In this document: one piece after another, positions 44,712 to 54,806 of the stretch | Layout of the letters: every line of letters begins with the position of its first letter | Numbering within the stretch: position 1 is the first letter of the stretch | Source of the DNA: Terribium retamae | GTDB lineage: Bacteria; Pseudomonadota; Alphaproteobacteria; Rhizobiales; Rhizobiaceae | Assembly: GCF_022347545.1 (NCBI RefSeq) | Contig: NZ_JAKREW010000001.1 | Span: 664,124-728,123, forward strand | Direction: 5' to 3' | Length of the DNA: 64,000 nt | Position numbers and translations under genes: made by a program | The notes under the pieces: model-generated | Database searches by the model: none | What the model saw: only the letters and a program-made list of their open reading frames with translations | What the model was told of the DNA's origin: nothing

Positions 44712-46193
44712 ATGGCAACTTCAAGCAAGGCAAAGACAGAGACCACCGTCGAAGTCACCAGCAATTCGCTGTTGGCGCAGGCCGTGGCCGCCACGAAGCA
44801 GACGGCCGTCGATCGGACAGAACAGTTGCTGCGTACCCTGACCAACGAGGCTCTGAAAGGCACGGTCACCTATAACCGCAACCTTACAATCACCATCAAT
44901 TCAGCGATCCAGAAGCTCGACGAGATCCTGTCGACCCAGCTTGCGGAAATCATGCATCATGAGAAGTTTCGCAAGCTGGAGGGTAGCTGGCGGGGCCTGC
45001 AATATCTGGTCAAGAATTCGGAAACCAGTGCCAATCTCAAGATTCGCGTGTTGAACGCGTCCAAGCGTGAGATCGCGAAGGATCTGCAGAAGGCGGTCGA
45101 ATTCGATCAATCAAAGCTATTCAAGTCGGTTTACGAAGCTGAATTCGGCACGCCGGGCGGCGAGCCTGTCGGTTGCCTCATCGGCGACTACGAGTTCACC
45201 AACGACTTCGAGGATGTCGAACTCCTTCAGAACATGAGTTCGGTTGCCGCAGCAGCGTTCGCACCGTTCATTTCCGCGGCGAGCGCCGAACTGTTCGGCT
45301 TTCAGGACTACCGCGACCTGTCGCGACCACGCGATCTCGAAAAGATCTTCGAAACCGTGGAATATACGAAATGGCGCTCGTTCCGCGATTCGTCGGATTC
45401 ACGCTTCGTCACGCTCACCATGCCGCGTGTGCTGACCCGAATCCCATATGGTCCGAACACGCTTCGCATCGATGAGTTCGAATACAACGAAGCGATCAAG
45501 TATAAAGACAGCCAGATGAACCATGGCGACTATTGCTGGTCCAATGCAGCCTATGCGCTGGGTGCCCGCCTTACGGACGCCTTTGCAAAATTCGGCTGGT
45601 GCACCGCGATCCGTGGCGCAGAAAACGGTGGCAAGGTGGAGAACCTGCCGGTCCACGTGTTCCAGAGTGACGATGGCGATCTAGACGCCAAATGTCCGAC
45701 GGAAATCGGCATCACGGATCGTCGCGACGCTGAATTGGGCAAGCTCGGCTTCCTGCCGCTCTGCCACTACAAGAACACCGACTATGCCGTGTTCTTCGGC
45801 GCGCAGACCACCAAGAAACCCGAAAAGTACGACCGGCCGGAAGCGACAGCCAACGCTGCGATTTCGGCCCGGTTGCCTTACATGATGGCGACGTCGCGTT
45901 TCGCCCACTACCTCAAGGTCATCGGTCGCGACAAGATCGGCTCTTTCATGGAGGCCGAGGACTGCGCTGCCTGGCTGAACCGTTGGATCAACAACTACGT
46001 CAACGCCAATGACGACGCCGGTGCCGAGATGCGGGCGAAATTTCCACTTCGTGATGCCAAGGTGGAAGTCAAGGAAGTACCGGGCCGTCCGGGATCCTAT
46101 GAGGCGGTAGCCTGGCTTCGTCCATGGTTGCAGATGGAGGAATTGACGACGTCGCTACGCATGGTGGCTCGTATCCCCAAAGCGCAGAACTAA
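44712..46193 (+). CDS. tssC: T6SS sheath large subunit TssC (ImpC/VipB)
   Basis: The main sheath subunit, 493 residues. Landmarks are [40 protein letters not shown], the [20 protein letters not shown] region, [12 protein letters not shown], and the C-terminal [20 protein letters not shown] with [19 protein letters not shown], the strand that interlocks with neighbouring subunits. A hairpin follows the stop codon, then a second TssC-like gene. Sequence conservation is higher here than in the second copy, so this one is taken as the structural sheath protein. Confidence 0.97.
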   Translation: MATSSKAKTETTVEVTSNSLLAQAVAATKQTAVDRTEQLLRTLTNEALKGTVTYNRNLTITINSAIQKLDEILSTQLAEIMHHEKFRKLEGSWRGLQYLVKNSETSANLKIRVLNASKREIAKDLQKAVEFDQSKLFKSVYEAEFGTPGGEPVGCLIGDYEFTNDFEDVELLQNMSSVAAAAFAPFISAASAELFGFQDYRDLSRPRDLEKIFETVEYTKWRSFRDSSDSRFVTLTMPRVLTRIPYGPNTLRIDEFEYNEAIKYKDSQMNHGDYCWSNAAYALGARLTDAFAKFGWCTAIRGAENGGKVENLPVHVFQSDDGDLDAKCPTEIGITDRRDAELGKLGFLPLCHYKNTDYAVFFGAQTTKKPEKYDRPEATANAAISARLPYMMATSRFAHYLKVIGRDKIGSFMEAEDCAAWLNRWINNYVNANDDAGAEMRAKFPLRDAKVEVKEVPGRPGSYEAVAWLRPWLQMEELTTSLRMVARIPKAQN

Positions 46194-46231
46194 GCGCAGT
46201 AGCCGCTTCTTGAAGCCCTCCGGAAGTTCGA

Positions 46232-46259
46232 GAAGCGCCTTGCCTACGCAAGGCGTTTC
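46232..46259 (+). promoter_or_regulatory. Intercistronic hairpin between tssC and the second tssC-like gene
   Basis: A 12-bp stem with loop CTAC (46232-46243 and 46248-46259) in the 94-bp gap. Only TTAG follows, so it is a weak terminator at most. It could lower readthrough or protect the tssB-tssC mRNA end, giving more sheath protein than downstream products. Confidence 0.55.
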
Positions 46260-46287
46260 TTAGCTCTTGGAAAGGCAGAGTTCATAG

Positions 46288-47754
46288 ATGTCCACGAAAC
46301 TCGACATCATATCCATCGCCCGTGCCGGACCGGCATACGTCGGGCGTCTACATGCAGGCCCATCGGCAGAAATGCCGGAACCGGCCGAGACCAGACCACT
46401 GGACACATCGACCCGAATCGACCGCCTGATCAGCGCCATTGACGAAATCTTGTCTCGCCAGGTCAACGCGATCATCCACCACCCGGCGTTTCGCAGGCTC
46501 GAGGCGAGCTGGCGCCAACTCCAGATGCTGGTCCTGCTCAAACGCGACAACAGCCCGGTGATCATCAGGGTGTTTTCGGCAAGCTGGAAAGAGATTGTTC
46601 GCGATGCAGAACGAGCATCAGAGTTCGACCAGTCAAAGCTGTTCAATCTGATCTATTCGCAAGAATTCGACATGCCAGGCGGCCAGCCCTTCGGGCTGAT
46701 TGTCGCGGACTACGAAATCTCGGCTGGCATCAACAAGGTTTTCGGCACGGACGACATCGGTGCGCTCGACAGTATCGCCGGTGTGGCTGCTGCCGCCTTC
46801 TCTCCCGTGATCGTCGGCGCTTCACCGGAACTGCTCGACGTTGACGAGTTTGCTGAGCTCGATCGCGAATTGGACATGGCCTATCTGCGCAACATGGAGA
46901 CCAATGTCCGCTGGCGGCGGTTAAGGAGCAACTCGGACGCCCGTTTTATCGGCGTCACCTGTCCGCGCGTCCTTGTCCGGCCGCCATATCGACACAACGA
47001 TATTTCGCGAAAGGACGGCTTCTGTTTTCACGAGGAAGTCGCCTCAAACGGTTCCACTCTCGTGTGGGGGAATTCGGCCTACGCTCTGGCCATGGTCGTC
47101 ATGCGCGAATTCATGACGTCGGGCTGGTTCGCCGACATACGTGGCACACGTTATGCGGATGACGCAGGCGGCTTGGTCGACATGTATCCGACGGTCAGCT
47201 TCCCGACCGACAAGCACGGCTTTGCCTCGCAGGCACCGGTCGAGATACGACTGACGACGATGCAGGAACAGATGTTGAGCGAGTTCGGGCTTATCCCGCT
47301 GATGCCCCTACCCTACTCGGTCGACCTTGTTTTCAATACCAATCAGTCGCTGCACTTGCCGGCTCGCTACGATACGGAAATCGCGAACCAGAACGCGCGT
47401 ATTGCAGCCATGCTGCAATACGTTCTCTGTGCCTGCCGCTTCGCGCATTACCTGAAGCTGATCATGCGCGAGCACGTCGGTGAGGTGTCCACGGTGGACA
47501 CCTTGCGTTCCCAACTTAATCAGTGGCTTGCTCAATATTGCATCGGCAACGAAGATGCCGACACCTTTACCAAGGCGCGCTATCCCTTGCGTTCCGCCCA
47601 TATCGACGTTCGCGAAATAGTTGGAAAGCCTGGTGTTTATGCCTGCGTGATGCACTTGCAGCCGCATTTCCAGCTTGACGATGTGACCGCAAGTTTTCAA
47701 CTACTGGCCGACATGAACAACAAAGCCGATACCGCTCGCGGAGCAACGACATGA
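46288..47754 (+). CDS. Second TssC-like protein (ImpD)
   Basis: A 488-residue divergent TssC paralogue with the same scaffold: [40 protein letters not shown], the VADYEISAGINKVFGTDDIG region and CPRVLVRPPYRHND. The C-terminal HIDVREIVGKPGVYACVMHL and PHFQLDDVTASFQLLADM align with the TssC end but differ in detail. Its first 40 residues are unlike TssC. Two TssC-type genes in tandem are known from Agrobacterium and other imp-type clusters; the paralogue may cap the sheath or replace TssC at one end. Its stop overlaps the tagJ start (ATGA). Confidence 0.88.
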   Translation: MSTKLDIISIARAGPAYVGRLHAGPSAEMPEPAETRPLDTSTRIDRLISAIDEILSRQVNAIIHHPAFRRLEASWRQLQMLVLLKRDNSPVIIRVFSASWKEIVRDAERASEFDQSKLFNLIYSQEFDMPGGQPFGLIVADYEISAGINKVFGTDDIGALDSIAGVAAAAFSPVIVGASPELLDVDEFAELDRELDMAYLRNMETNVRWRRLRSNSDARFIGVTCPRVLVRPPYRHNDISRKDGFCFHEEVASNGSTLVWGNSAYALAMVVMREFMTSGWFADIRGTRYADDAGGLVDMYPTVSFPTDKHGFASQAPVEIRLTTMQEQMLSEFGLIPLMPLPYSVDLVFNTNQSLHLPARYDTEIANQNARIAAMLQYVLCACRFAHYLKLIMREHVGEVSTVDTLRSQLNQWLAQYCIGNEDADTFTKARYPLRSAHIDVREIVGKPGVYACVMHLQPHFQLDDVTASFQLLADMNNKADTARGATT

Positions 47755-48533
47755 TCCAGATTTCAAGTCACCTGGAGAAGGCGGACCTGGACGGAGCGCT
47801 TCAAGCAGCCTTGACGCAGGTCAAGACACAGCCCACCGACACTCAGGCGCGGCGCTTGTTGATCGACCTGCTGATCGTCGCCGGCGATTTCGAACGGGCC
47901 GACAAGCAGGCCGACATCCTCTCCAAGACTTCTGTCGACACGGCACTTGCAATGGGATTGCTGCGCGGCCGCCTGCGGGCTGCCTCCGCCCGCCAAGCCT
48001 GGTTCTCCGACGGAGCAGTGCCTGCTTTCCCGGAAGGCCCCACCGATCGCGACAGGGCGGCAATGGAACTCGCAGTCGCCCGGCGAGAGGGCGACGCCCA
48101 GTCTGTAAAGATCGCCCTCGAGGCCCTGACCGCCATGTCTGAAACAGGCGGGCTCAAAGTCAACGGAAAGCCCGTTCAAAGTTTTCGCGACGCGGACGAC
48201 CGCATCCCGCATGCGCTGGAGGTCCTTTGCACGGATGGCAGTTACATGTGGATCGACTTCAGCCTGGTCGAGGATGTCACCTTCCCGCAGATAAAGGTAG
48301 TGCGCGATCTCGCCTGGCGCCCCGCGAAGCTTACCATGCGGGACGGATCGGAAACCGAGGTGATCGTTTGTTCGACCTACTTCGTTACCGATCCGACGAA
48401 TGACGAGCGCCTGGCGCGCAGCACCGACTGGGTGGAGGAGGCAGGTATCGTCTACGGCCGCGGCCAGAAGACCTTCCTGATCGATGACGATGCGATTACG
48501 GCTGTCGACCTCACATCGCTTTCAGCGGCTTGA
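47751..48533 (+). CDS. tagJ: T6SS accessory protein TagJ (ImpE)
   Basis: A 260-residue ImpE-family protein. The N-terminal half is helical and tetratricopeptide-like (SHLEKADLDGALQAALTQVK, TQARRLLIDLLIVAGDFERA); the C-terminal half has the conserved MWIDFSLVEDVTFPQIKVVRD and AWRPAKLTMRDGSETEVIV. In Pseudomonas, the homologue HsiE1 binds the N-terminus of the TssB sheath subunit and may modulate ClpV access. Its place between the TssC pair and tssE agrees with that. Translation is probably coupled to the preceding gene by the ATGA overlap. Confidence 0.92.
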   Translation: MIQISSHLEKADLDGALQAALTQVKTQPTDTQARRLLIDLLIVAGDFERADKQADILSKTSVDTALAMGLLRGRLRAASARQAWFSDGAVPAFPEGPTDRDRAAMELAVARREGDAQSVKIALEALTAMSETGGLKVNGKPVQSFRDADDRIPHALEVLCTDGSYMWIDFSLVEDVTFPQIKVVRDLAWRPAKLTMRDGSETEVIVCSTYFVTDPTNDERLARSTDWVEEAGIVYGRGQKTFLIDDDAITAVDLTSLSAA

Positions 48534-48593
48534 CCGGACCCTTGCAATGAGACCGGGCCGTCAATTCACGTTTCGCCTTCCCGGAGACCTTTG

Positions 48594-49106
48594 ATGGCGA
48601 AGCTCGTCCACTCCAGTCGTCAGCTACCCGGTCGACCCCCGACCGTCTTCGATCGGCTGCTGGATTTCGACCCTGACAAACCCGACGAAGTGCAAATCGG
48701 CCACCGCGAGCAATTGCGGCGTCATCGGGAGAGTATCCGGCGGGATCTGGAAACACTTCTGAACACACAGCAACCGCCTCAAAGGCTCGCGGACGGCTTG
48801 CCGGAAATTCCGACCAGCCTTGTGCAGTTCGGGTCGACAGGATTTCACGGTCTGATGTTGGCGACCCGCGAGCAGCATTTTTCACTGGCGAAGTCACTGC
48901 AGAATTTGATTGCGACCTTCGAGCCAAGACTGCGCAACGTCAAGGTTTCGTTGGCCGACGATCGCACTCGAAGGGCGCGGACACTCGCACTCAAGATCTC
49001 GGCTGAAACTCGTTTCGCCGATGTCGACGAGCCATTGGCATTCGACACCCAGCTCGACCCCGCTACGCGACAGTTCCGCATTTCCGGGGATGCTCAGCGT
49101 GGCTAG
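48594..49106 (+). CDS. tssE: T6SS baseplate protein TssE (gp25-like)
   Basis: A 170-residue protein of the phage gp25/lysozyme-like family. Typical features are RPPTVFDRLLDFDPDKPDE near the start, SIRRDLETLLNTQQPPQ, TSLVQFGSTGFHGLMLATRE and RTLALKISAETRFADVDEPL. It initiates sheath polymerisation as part of the baseplate wedge. ATG at 48594 has GGAG seven bases upstream. Its 3' end overlaps the tssF start, so both are made from one message. Confidence 0.93.
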   Translation: MAKLVHSSRQLPGRPPTVFDRLLDFDPDKPDEVQIGHREQLRRHRESIRRDLETLLNTQQPPQRLADGLPEIPTSLVQFGSTGFHGLMLATREQHFSLAKSLQNLIATFEPRLRNVKVSLADDRTRRARTLALKISAETRFADVDEPLAFDTQLDPATRQFRISGDAQRG

Positions 49107-50901
49107 CAGGTTTCTCAACTGGTTCGACACAGAGTTGATGGCCCTGCGCAAGCGGGCCGGCATATTTGCTCAAAAACATCCCAAGATTGCCGCTCGTCTG
49201 CGCATGACGCCCGACGCGATCGACGATCCGCACACCGAACGTATCGTGCAGAGCTTCGCTTATACCGCCGCGCGTATTCGTCAGAAGCTGGATGACGATT
49301 TTCCTGAACTGACGAACACGCTCCTGGAGGCGCTCTATCCGCAATACCTGGCCCAGATCCCCTCCATGTCGATCATGAAGTTCACGGCGTCGGATGGACT
49401 TGGCGAGGTGATTGCCATTGAGCCCGGTTTTGCGGTCGACACGGAACCCCTGCGCGGCGATCGTTGTCGATTCCGCACGACGCAGCAGGTACGGCTGGCA
49501 CCACTGAAGATATCTGCAAGTTCCCTGCACAAGCCACCTTTCGTAGCGCCACAGATCAACGACGCTGCTGCCCGCGCCTGTCTCACAATTACGCTGGAAA
49601 AACAGAATACGGGCGTCGCATTCGCTGATCTCGATGCCGACGAGCTTGTCTTCTTCATCAAGGCGCCATTCGCGACCGCAACGAAACTTTACGAATTGCT
49701 GCTCAACCGTTGCGTCGCCATCGCCATAGGCGAACATGCCGACGATCAACGCGCCACGCGCCTTCCGTTGTCACAGCTCACCCCAGTCGGCTTTGAAGAC
49801 GAAACAGCCATGCTGCCCTTCCCGAAGCGCAGCTTCCCCGGCTTTCGTCTTCTGACCGAATTCTTCGCACTGCCGGAGAAGTACCTGTTCTTTCGCCTGT
49901 CTGGAATCAAAGGCGCCTTGGCAAGGATTGCCGGCAGCAAGGCATCGATCTTTTTCTACCTCGATGCCAACGTCGACCGCCTGCTCAACGCTGTCGACGC
50001 CAACAGCTTCGACCTCCATTGCACGCCGGTCATAAACTTGTTTCCGCAGCGCGCCGAGCCGATCCATATCGATCAAACCCGCCACGAATACGACATCATC
50101 CCGGACGCTCGGCGCAACAGCACACGCGAAGTCCATTCCATCGAGCGTGTCACAGTGTCGGATCATGAAGGCAAGGTGGTGGATATCTTCCCCTTCTTCG
50201 GCCGCAAACCGTCATCGACGGAGTCCCGGGGCTCGATCTTCTGGATGCACAAACGGCTGGCAAACGACGACCAGAATGCGTTCACGTCGCAACTGTCGCT
50301 AGTCGATCTGTCCCTGAAGGCCGCAACATCCGACGCGCATTCGGTGGCCACCGTGTCCTCGCTTTGCATCAATCGCGGTTTGCCGGAACAACTACCGTTT
50401 GGCGGTGGGCAGCCATTCCTGACAGCCGTCAACAAGAACGATCTGGTAGCCAAGCTCTCCTTGCTCCTGCCACCAACTCCCACGGCTCGCCTGGATGGCG
50501 AGGAAGGCTCTTACTGGCGCCTGATCTCGTCCCTTTCGCTCAATCACCTGCCGATTACCGGAGGTGATCCGGAACTGCTCCGCGACATTCTCAGGCTTTA
50601 CGATTTCCGGCAGGCCCAAGAGACCAGCGTGTTGATCGACGCAATCACATCGATCGATACAAAATCCTCTACCGCCCGGCTGTCGGACGGTTCGATTGCC
50701 AAGGGCGTCGACATAACCATCACGTTCGACGACACCACGGTAGACCGAGGCTTGGCGCTGTTGTTTGGCTCAGTGCTGTCGCATTTCCTCGGCCTCTATG
50801 CATCGATCAATACCTTCTCACGGCTGACCATCAAATTGTCGGGCACCGTGCTGCCGATCGTCCGCTTTCCTCCAAGGACCGCGGCAGAGGTACTGATATG
50901 A
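49090..50901 (+). CDS. tssF: T6SS baseplate protein TssF (ImpG/VasA)
   Basis: A 603-residue wedge protein. Diagnostic N-terminus: RFLNWFDTELMALRKRAGIF, then AQKHPKIAARLRM and VQSFAYTAARIRQKLDDDFP, followed by LTNTLLEALYPQYLAQIPSM. The C-terminal half has TVSSLCINRGLPEQLPFGGG and RLTIKLSGTVLPIVRFPPR. Either ATG 49090 or GTG 49099 may be used; GGGGA (49085-49089) is well spaced only for the GTG. It overlaps tssE by 17 bp and tssG by 4 bp. An open frame reaching back to 48910 is a shadow of tssE. Confidence 0.94.
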   Translation: MLSVASRFLNWFDTELMALRKRAGIFAQKHPKIAARLRMTPDAIDDPHTERIVQSFAYTAARIRQKLDDDFPELTNTLLEALYPQYLAQIPSMSIMKFTASDGLGEVIAIEPGFAVDTEPLRGDRCRFRTTQQVRLAPLKISASSLHKPPFVAPQINDAAARACLTITLEKQNTGVAFADLDADELVFFIKAPFATATKLYELLLNRCVAIAIGEHADDQRATRLPLSQLTPVGFEDETAMLPFPKRSFPGFRLLTEFFALPEKYLFFRLSGIKGALARIAGSKASIFFYLDANVDRLLNAVDANSFDLHCTPVINLFPQRAEPIHIDQTRHEYDIIPDARRNSTREVHSIERVTVSDHEGKVVDIFPFFGRKPSSTESRGSIFWMHKRLANDDQNAFTSQLSLVDLSLKAATSDAHSVATVSSLCINRGLPEQLPFGGGQPFLTAVNKNDLVAKLSLLLPPTPTARLDGEEGSYWRLISSLSLNHLPITGGDPELLRDILRLYDFRQAQETSVLIDAITSIDTKSSTARLSDGSIAKGVDITITFDDTTVDRGLALLFGSVLSHFLGLYASINTFSRLTIKLSGTVLPIVRFPPRTAAEVLI

Positions 50902-51914
50902 AGGCCGCGGATACCAAAAGCCTTGCGGAGCGCTTTGACGAAGCGCCGGAGCGTTTCGACCCGGATATGGCGCACCATATCCTGGCTACGTTGCCGAACG
51001 GCGCACCCGTCAATCTCCAGGTGGGCGAGATTTCCAATCCGACGAATCGTTTCCAGCCTACACTCTTCTCCAAGGACCGCTCCCGCGCAGGAGCAAATCG
51101 CATTGCCGCGAACTATTTGGGTCTCATCGGCCCGGTTGCGGCCCTGCCCGCCAGCTATACCGATGCTGCCATTGCCGAACGCAAGCGGCGCAGCTCGAGC
51201 CTTTTCGACTTTTTCGAACTGTTTGCCGGGGAATTGCGCGAGATGTTCGTCGATGCGCACCGGAAATATCGACTCCCCAGCCTCTTCCAGCTCTACCGAA
51301 CCGGTTCCCAGAACCGCATCACCTCTGCCGTTTTTGCACTCATCGGCTTTGCGCAACCCAAAATGCGTGAGCGGCTCAAGGTGCACGAGGAAGTGCCGCT
51401 TTACTATGCTGGTTTCTTTGCCAATCAACGGCGGACCGCGATCAATCTGCAGTTGATGTTGCAGGATTTTCTCGGACTTCCGGTCGAAATCCGGCAATTC
51501 CAATCCCGGCGTCTGCCCATTGCGGAGGATGAGCAGACACGGCTCGGAATGCGTCTGGACGAAAATGCGATGCTTGGCCGCTCCGCCGTCGCTGGTGCCA
51601 CATCGCTCAACCGGACGAGCGCTATCCGCGTTCGTATCGGGCCGGTGGACTACCTACGCTATCTCTCCCTGATGCCGGATCGCCCCCTTTATCCGCAACT
51701 GGTTGAACTGATCAGGCTTTATTGTGGTCCGTCACTGAACTTCGACTTGCAGATCATTCTTTCGAAATCGGAAGTCCCCCAAACCCGTCTCGATGCCAAG
51801 TCGCCCGTCGGGCGGCTTGGCTGGGACACATGGGCCCTGCAAGGCAAGGCCAACGAGGACAGCGAAGATACGATATTCGACCCCGATATCGTCTCGGCAC
51901 GCACCGTATCTTAA
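50898..51914 (+). CDS. tssG: T6SS baseplate protein TssG (ImpH/VasB)
   Basis: A 338-residue wedge component that joins TssF dimers to TssK. Family blocks are RFQPTLFSKDRSRAGANRIA, LIGPVAALPASYTDAAIAER, FDFFELFAGELREMFVDAHR and the central YYAGFFANQRRTAINLQLML with DFLGLPVEIRQF. The C-terminal VGRLGWDTWAL fits the usual LG-W-T-WL end. It overlaps tssF through ATGA. It is the last gene of the eight-gene plus-strand run and converges with the kinase gene, 22 bp away. Confidence 0.94.
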   Translation: MKAADTKSLAERFDEAPERFDPDMAHHILATLPNGAPVNLQVGEISNPTNRFQPTLFSKDRSRAGANRIAANYLGLIGPVAALPASYTDAAIAERKRRSSSLFDFFELFAGELREMFVDAHRKYRLPSLFQLYRTGSQNRITSAVFALIGFAQPKMRERLKVHEEVPLYYAGFFANQRRTAINLQLMLQDFLGLPVEIRQFQSRRLPIAEDEQTRLGMRLDENAMLGRSAVAGATSLNRTSAIRVRIGPVDYLRYLSLMPDRPLYPQLVELIRLYCGPSLNFDLQIILSKSEVPQTRLDAKSPVGRLGWDTWALQGKANEDSEDTIFDPDIVSARTVS

Positions 51915-51936
51915 AGCTGTCAGCGGTTCAGCAGCT

Positions 51937-54021
51937 TCAATTCCTGCGAAAATAGTAGATCGAGGCTGTCAGATCGGTTGCGTTTTCGGCGGCTTCGCGG
52001 CGGAGCGCCTCGATCACCGAAGCTGCTTTCTTGGCCTCGCTACCGTCGAGCGCCTTTAATGGCTTGTCTGCCGCCACTGCAAGCAGCAGATATCCTTCCT
52101 TGCCGGTCGCAAAGCCCTGAGGTGGAAGCGCCAGGACGATATCCCGGCCATCCGTCTTCGCCATATGCGTCACGTTTTTCGTTCCACCGTCGGCAGCAAC
52201 CAGAAAAACAGAAACGTGGCGGCGGGTGATACGTGAAATGCGCGCCTCAAGCTCCTCATTGCGGCTCAACACATCACTTTTCAATGTGATCTTCATGTCC
52301 GAAACTGGGTCGCCAACTGTCCCGGCAAACGCTACGACCGGGCATTGCCCCTCACGCACTGCCCGCATTCCGATCGGAGGCTCGAAGCCGAAGGTCGACT
52401 TGAATTGGCGCTCCAGTCTCTCAAGCGGCTGCACGCTCAGGCTGAAACCTTCGATAGCGACACGCTTGCCGGCTTGATCGATGGCTCGCGCATAAAAGCA
52501 ATCGCCGCCGCGAAAGCTTCTAAGCCAATCGGCGACATCGAGCGCGCTCTCGCCAGGCTCTTCCAGCTTTGCGACTTCCGGACTTTCTACCTTTGCAGGT
52601 GGCGCAGCCGGTCCTCCAGGTTCTTCGTCAAGTGAGATACGTGGTGCTATCTCTCGGACCGGACGTGCGGCGGCCTCTTTGTTTCCGGATGGCTCACTCG
52701 GCAGCGATTGGCCAACACTATCTTGGACGTCATCGTCCTTTGCCGGAACAGGCTTCTCCCCGGCAGTTGTCTCCTCGGCTGGGACGGCTTGTGCTGGAAG
52801 ATTTGGCCCTTGGGCGCCAGGTGTCGATGACTCGCCCCCGGTTGGCGGAACCGAGGTTCCGACAGTTGGGGCTTCGGCATCGGCCTTCACTTCAGACTTG
52901 CCGGTCGGACCGGTCGGCATGGCAGCCGATGGCAATTTTTGTTTCTGTTCGCTTCCACCCGACACGAGATTCACCAAGCCCAGCAGATCTGGTCTGCCGT
53001 GCGTGATCCACCAGCCTCCGAACGCGGCACCGCCAATCAGAACAACCAAAGCTGCCAAAACCGGCAGATGGGATTTGCGCGCTTCTCCTGTCTTTCCATG
53101 GTGGGTTTCAACCGATCCGGGACGCGTTGGTCGGCCGGAATTCGTGGACTCGCGAGTTGAACCGGAAGCCATCTGCAGGGCGGCGGCGACGTCATCCATG
53201 CTTTGGACGCGATTGACCGGATTAGGTTGGAGCATGCGTTCAATCAATGGCTTGACGCCAGGATTGATACGCGAAAGATCTGGTACGGATTGGCGCTTCA
53301 TAACCACTTCAGCGTGGCTGCCGGCCATATCCAACGGCTTTCCCAACAAGGCCGCGGCAAAAACCAGACCCAGGCTGTAAATGTCGGCGGTAGGACCGAC
53401 CTGGCCACCAAACAGGCCCAGCTGCTCTGGCGACACATAGTTGAACTTTCCGGCAAAGCCGGACTGAATGAGCGTTGAATCAGTACTGTCGCCTGAACGG
53501 GCGATGCCGAAATCGATGACCTTTGGCCTCGCTACATCCCCATCGGCCAGGACGATGTTGTCCGTAGAGAGATCCCGATGGATGATGCCTTCGCGATGCG
53601 CGGCACTCATGCCTTGGGCGACACGAGCGACAAGCTGGCAGGCCTCAAGCTGCGATAACGGCCGCTGCGCAATGCGTTCGCGCAACGTCGGCCCCTCCAC
53701 GAGTTCCATGGCCAGATAAAGCAGATCCGACTCCGCATCATGCGAAAAGACGTGATAGCGAATGATCGATTGATGGCTCAACCGGTTGAGGATCAGGGCT
53801 TCGCGACGGAACAGCGAAACCATGTGCTCGTCATTGGCGAATTGCGGCAAAACAACCTTGATCGCAACTTTGTCGAGTGTCTGGATATTGTGGCCGCGAT
53901 AGATTTCCGACATTCCGCCGGAACCGATCAGCGCATCGACCTGATAGATGCCGTTCAACCGCGTACCGGGAGCAACGCGGCCGATATGGCTGAGGATTAC
54001 GGTGCGGTCATCATTCGCCAT
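51937..54021 (-). CDS. ppkA: T6SS membrane Ser/Thr protein kinase (PpkA/TagE type)
   Basis: A 694-residue kinase that would start the threonine-phosphorylation switch of the T6SS. The cytoplasmic Hanks-type domain spans about residues 24-285: glycine loop IGSGGMSEIYRG, Lys55 in VAIKVV, HRDLSTDN (Asp150, Asn155) and DFG (170-172). A transmembrane segment lies at 319-340, followed by a Pro/Glu/Ala-rich linker and a periplasmic domain of about 180 residues (ADWLRSFRGGDCFYARAIDQ onward) that may sense an envelope signal. The N-terminus has a DDRTVIL stretch resembling the FHA-binding Thr motif of TssL. Confidence 0.93.
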   Translation of the reverse strand: MANDDRTVILSHIGRVAPGTRLNGIYQVDALIGSGGMSEIYRGHNIQTLDKVAIKVVLPQFANDEHMVSLFRREALILNRLSHQSIIRYHVFSHDAESDLLYLAMELVEGPTLRERIAQRPLSQLEACQLVARVAQGMSAAHREGIIHRDLSTDNIVLADGDVARPKVIDFGIARSGDSTDSTLIQSGFAGKFNYVSPEQLGLFGGQVGPTADIYSLGLVFAAALLGKPLDMAGSHAEVVMKRQSVPDLSRINPGVKPLIERMLQPNPVNRVQSMDDVAAALQMASGSTRESTNSGRPTRPGSVETHHGKTGEARKSHLPVLAALVVLIGGAAFGGWWITHGRPDLLGLVNLVSGGSEQKQKLPSAAMPTGPTGKSEVKADAEAPTVGTSVPPTGGESSTPGAQGPNLPAQAVPAEETTAGEKPVPAKDDDVQDSVGQSLPSEPSGNKEAAARPVREIAPRISLDEEPGGPAAPPAKVESPEVAKLEEPGESALDVADWLRSFRGGDCFYARAIDQAGKRVAIEGFSLSVQPLERLERQFKSTFGFEPPIGMRAVREGQCPVVAFAGTVGDPVSDMKITLKSDVLSRNEELEARISRITRRHVSVFLVAADGGTKNVTHMAKTDGRDIVLALPPQGFATGKEGYLLLAVAADKPLKALDGSEAKKAASVIEALRREAAENATDLTASIYYFRRN

Positions 54022-54038
54022 CGCGATCCTCGAAGGCC

Positions 54039-54806
54039 CTATCTGGCCAGCGCAGGAACGTGGACGACGACAACGGTCACATTGTCCTTGCCCCCGCGTT
54101 CAAGCGCCACGCGTACGAGTTCGACACAAGCCCGCTGTGCCGTGTTTCCCGTAACGAGAATCTGAATATCTTGATCCGTGAGGTGCGCCGTCAGCCCGTC
54201 GGTGCACAGAACGAATGTGTCACCGGCTTCGACGTCGCCTTCGATCGCCTCTACATAGGGTGCTTCGTTGACCCCGATTGCATGCAGGATGACATTCTTG
54301 CGAGGCCAATTCCTCGCCTCCTCCTCAGAAATCGCATTCTCGCGCAACAGCATCTGCACTTCTGTATGATCGCGGGTCATCTGGCTGATGCGGCCGTTGC
54401 GGATCAGGTAAACTCGGCTGTCGCCCGTCCACGGGATATGGAACCGTCCCTCAGCCAGAAGAAGGCCGGCAACGGTCGACCCCATGACGATCTTGCCATT
54501 GGCCTCCGAAATCGCGCGAATACGGTTGTGAGCGGAATGCACCGCATTCGAAAAGGCTTGCAGAACCTTGACGCCCGCCTTGGTTGCCTCGAATTCCTCC
54601 GCCACCGCCTGAATGATGGCAGAACTGGCGATGTCGCCATGGGCATGGCCACCCATGCCATCGGCGACCGCCCAGACGTTGAGATCGGGACGGTTGAGAA
54701 AACGGTCCTCATTGATGGGTCGTACACGCCCCTGATGCGTACCGCCATAGCAATCCTGGAGCGATATGCGCGTTTCGGTACCGATCGAAATCATTGTTCG
54801 CGTCAT
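54039..54806 (-). CDS. pppA: T6SS PP2C-type phosphatase (PppA)
   Basis: A 255-residue metal-dependent phosphatase with all PP2C metal-binding motifs: GRVRPINEDRFL, VADGMGGHAHGD, TGDSRVYL, CTDGLTAHL and GGKDNVTVVVV. It is expected to reverse PpkA phosphorylation of TssL/Fha and switch the system off. It lies between the DUF1036 gene (ATGA overlap) and ppkA (17 bp gap), making a three-gene minus-strand operon. The order kinase-phosphatase is that of classical TPP modules. No membrane span is present. Confidence 0.95.
   Translation of the reverse strand: MTRTMISIGTETRISLQDCYGGTHQGRVRPINEDRFLNRPDLNVWAVADGMGGHAHGDIASSAIIQAVAEEFEATKAGVKVLQAFSNAVHSAHNRIRAISEANGKIVMGSTVAGLLLAEGRFHIPWTGDSRVYLIRNGRISQMTRDHTEVQMLLRENAISEEEARNWPRKNVILHAIGVNEAPYVEAIEGDVEAGDTFVLCTDGLTAHLTDQDIQILVTGNTAQRACVELVRVALERGGKDNVTVVVVHVPALAR

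Noticed and set aside
48594..51914. Remnant prophage tail (gp25-like and baseplate-like genes)
   Set aside because: The gp25-like gene is tssE in its usual place before tssF and tssG; no capsid, terminase or integrase genes are present.
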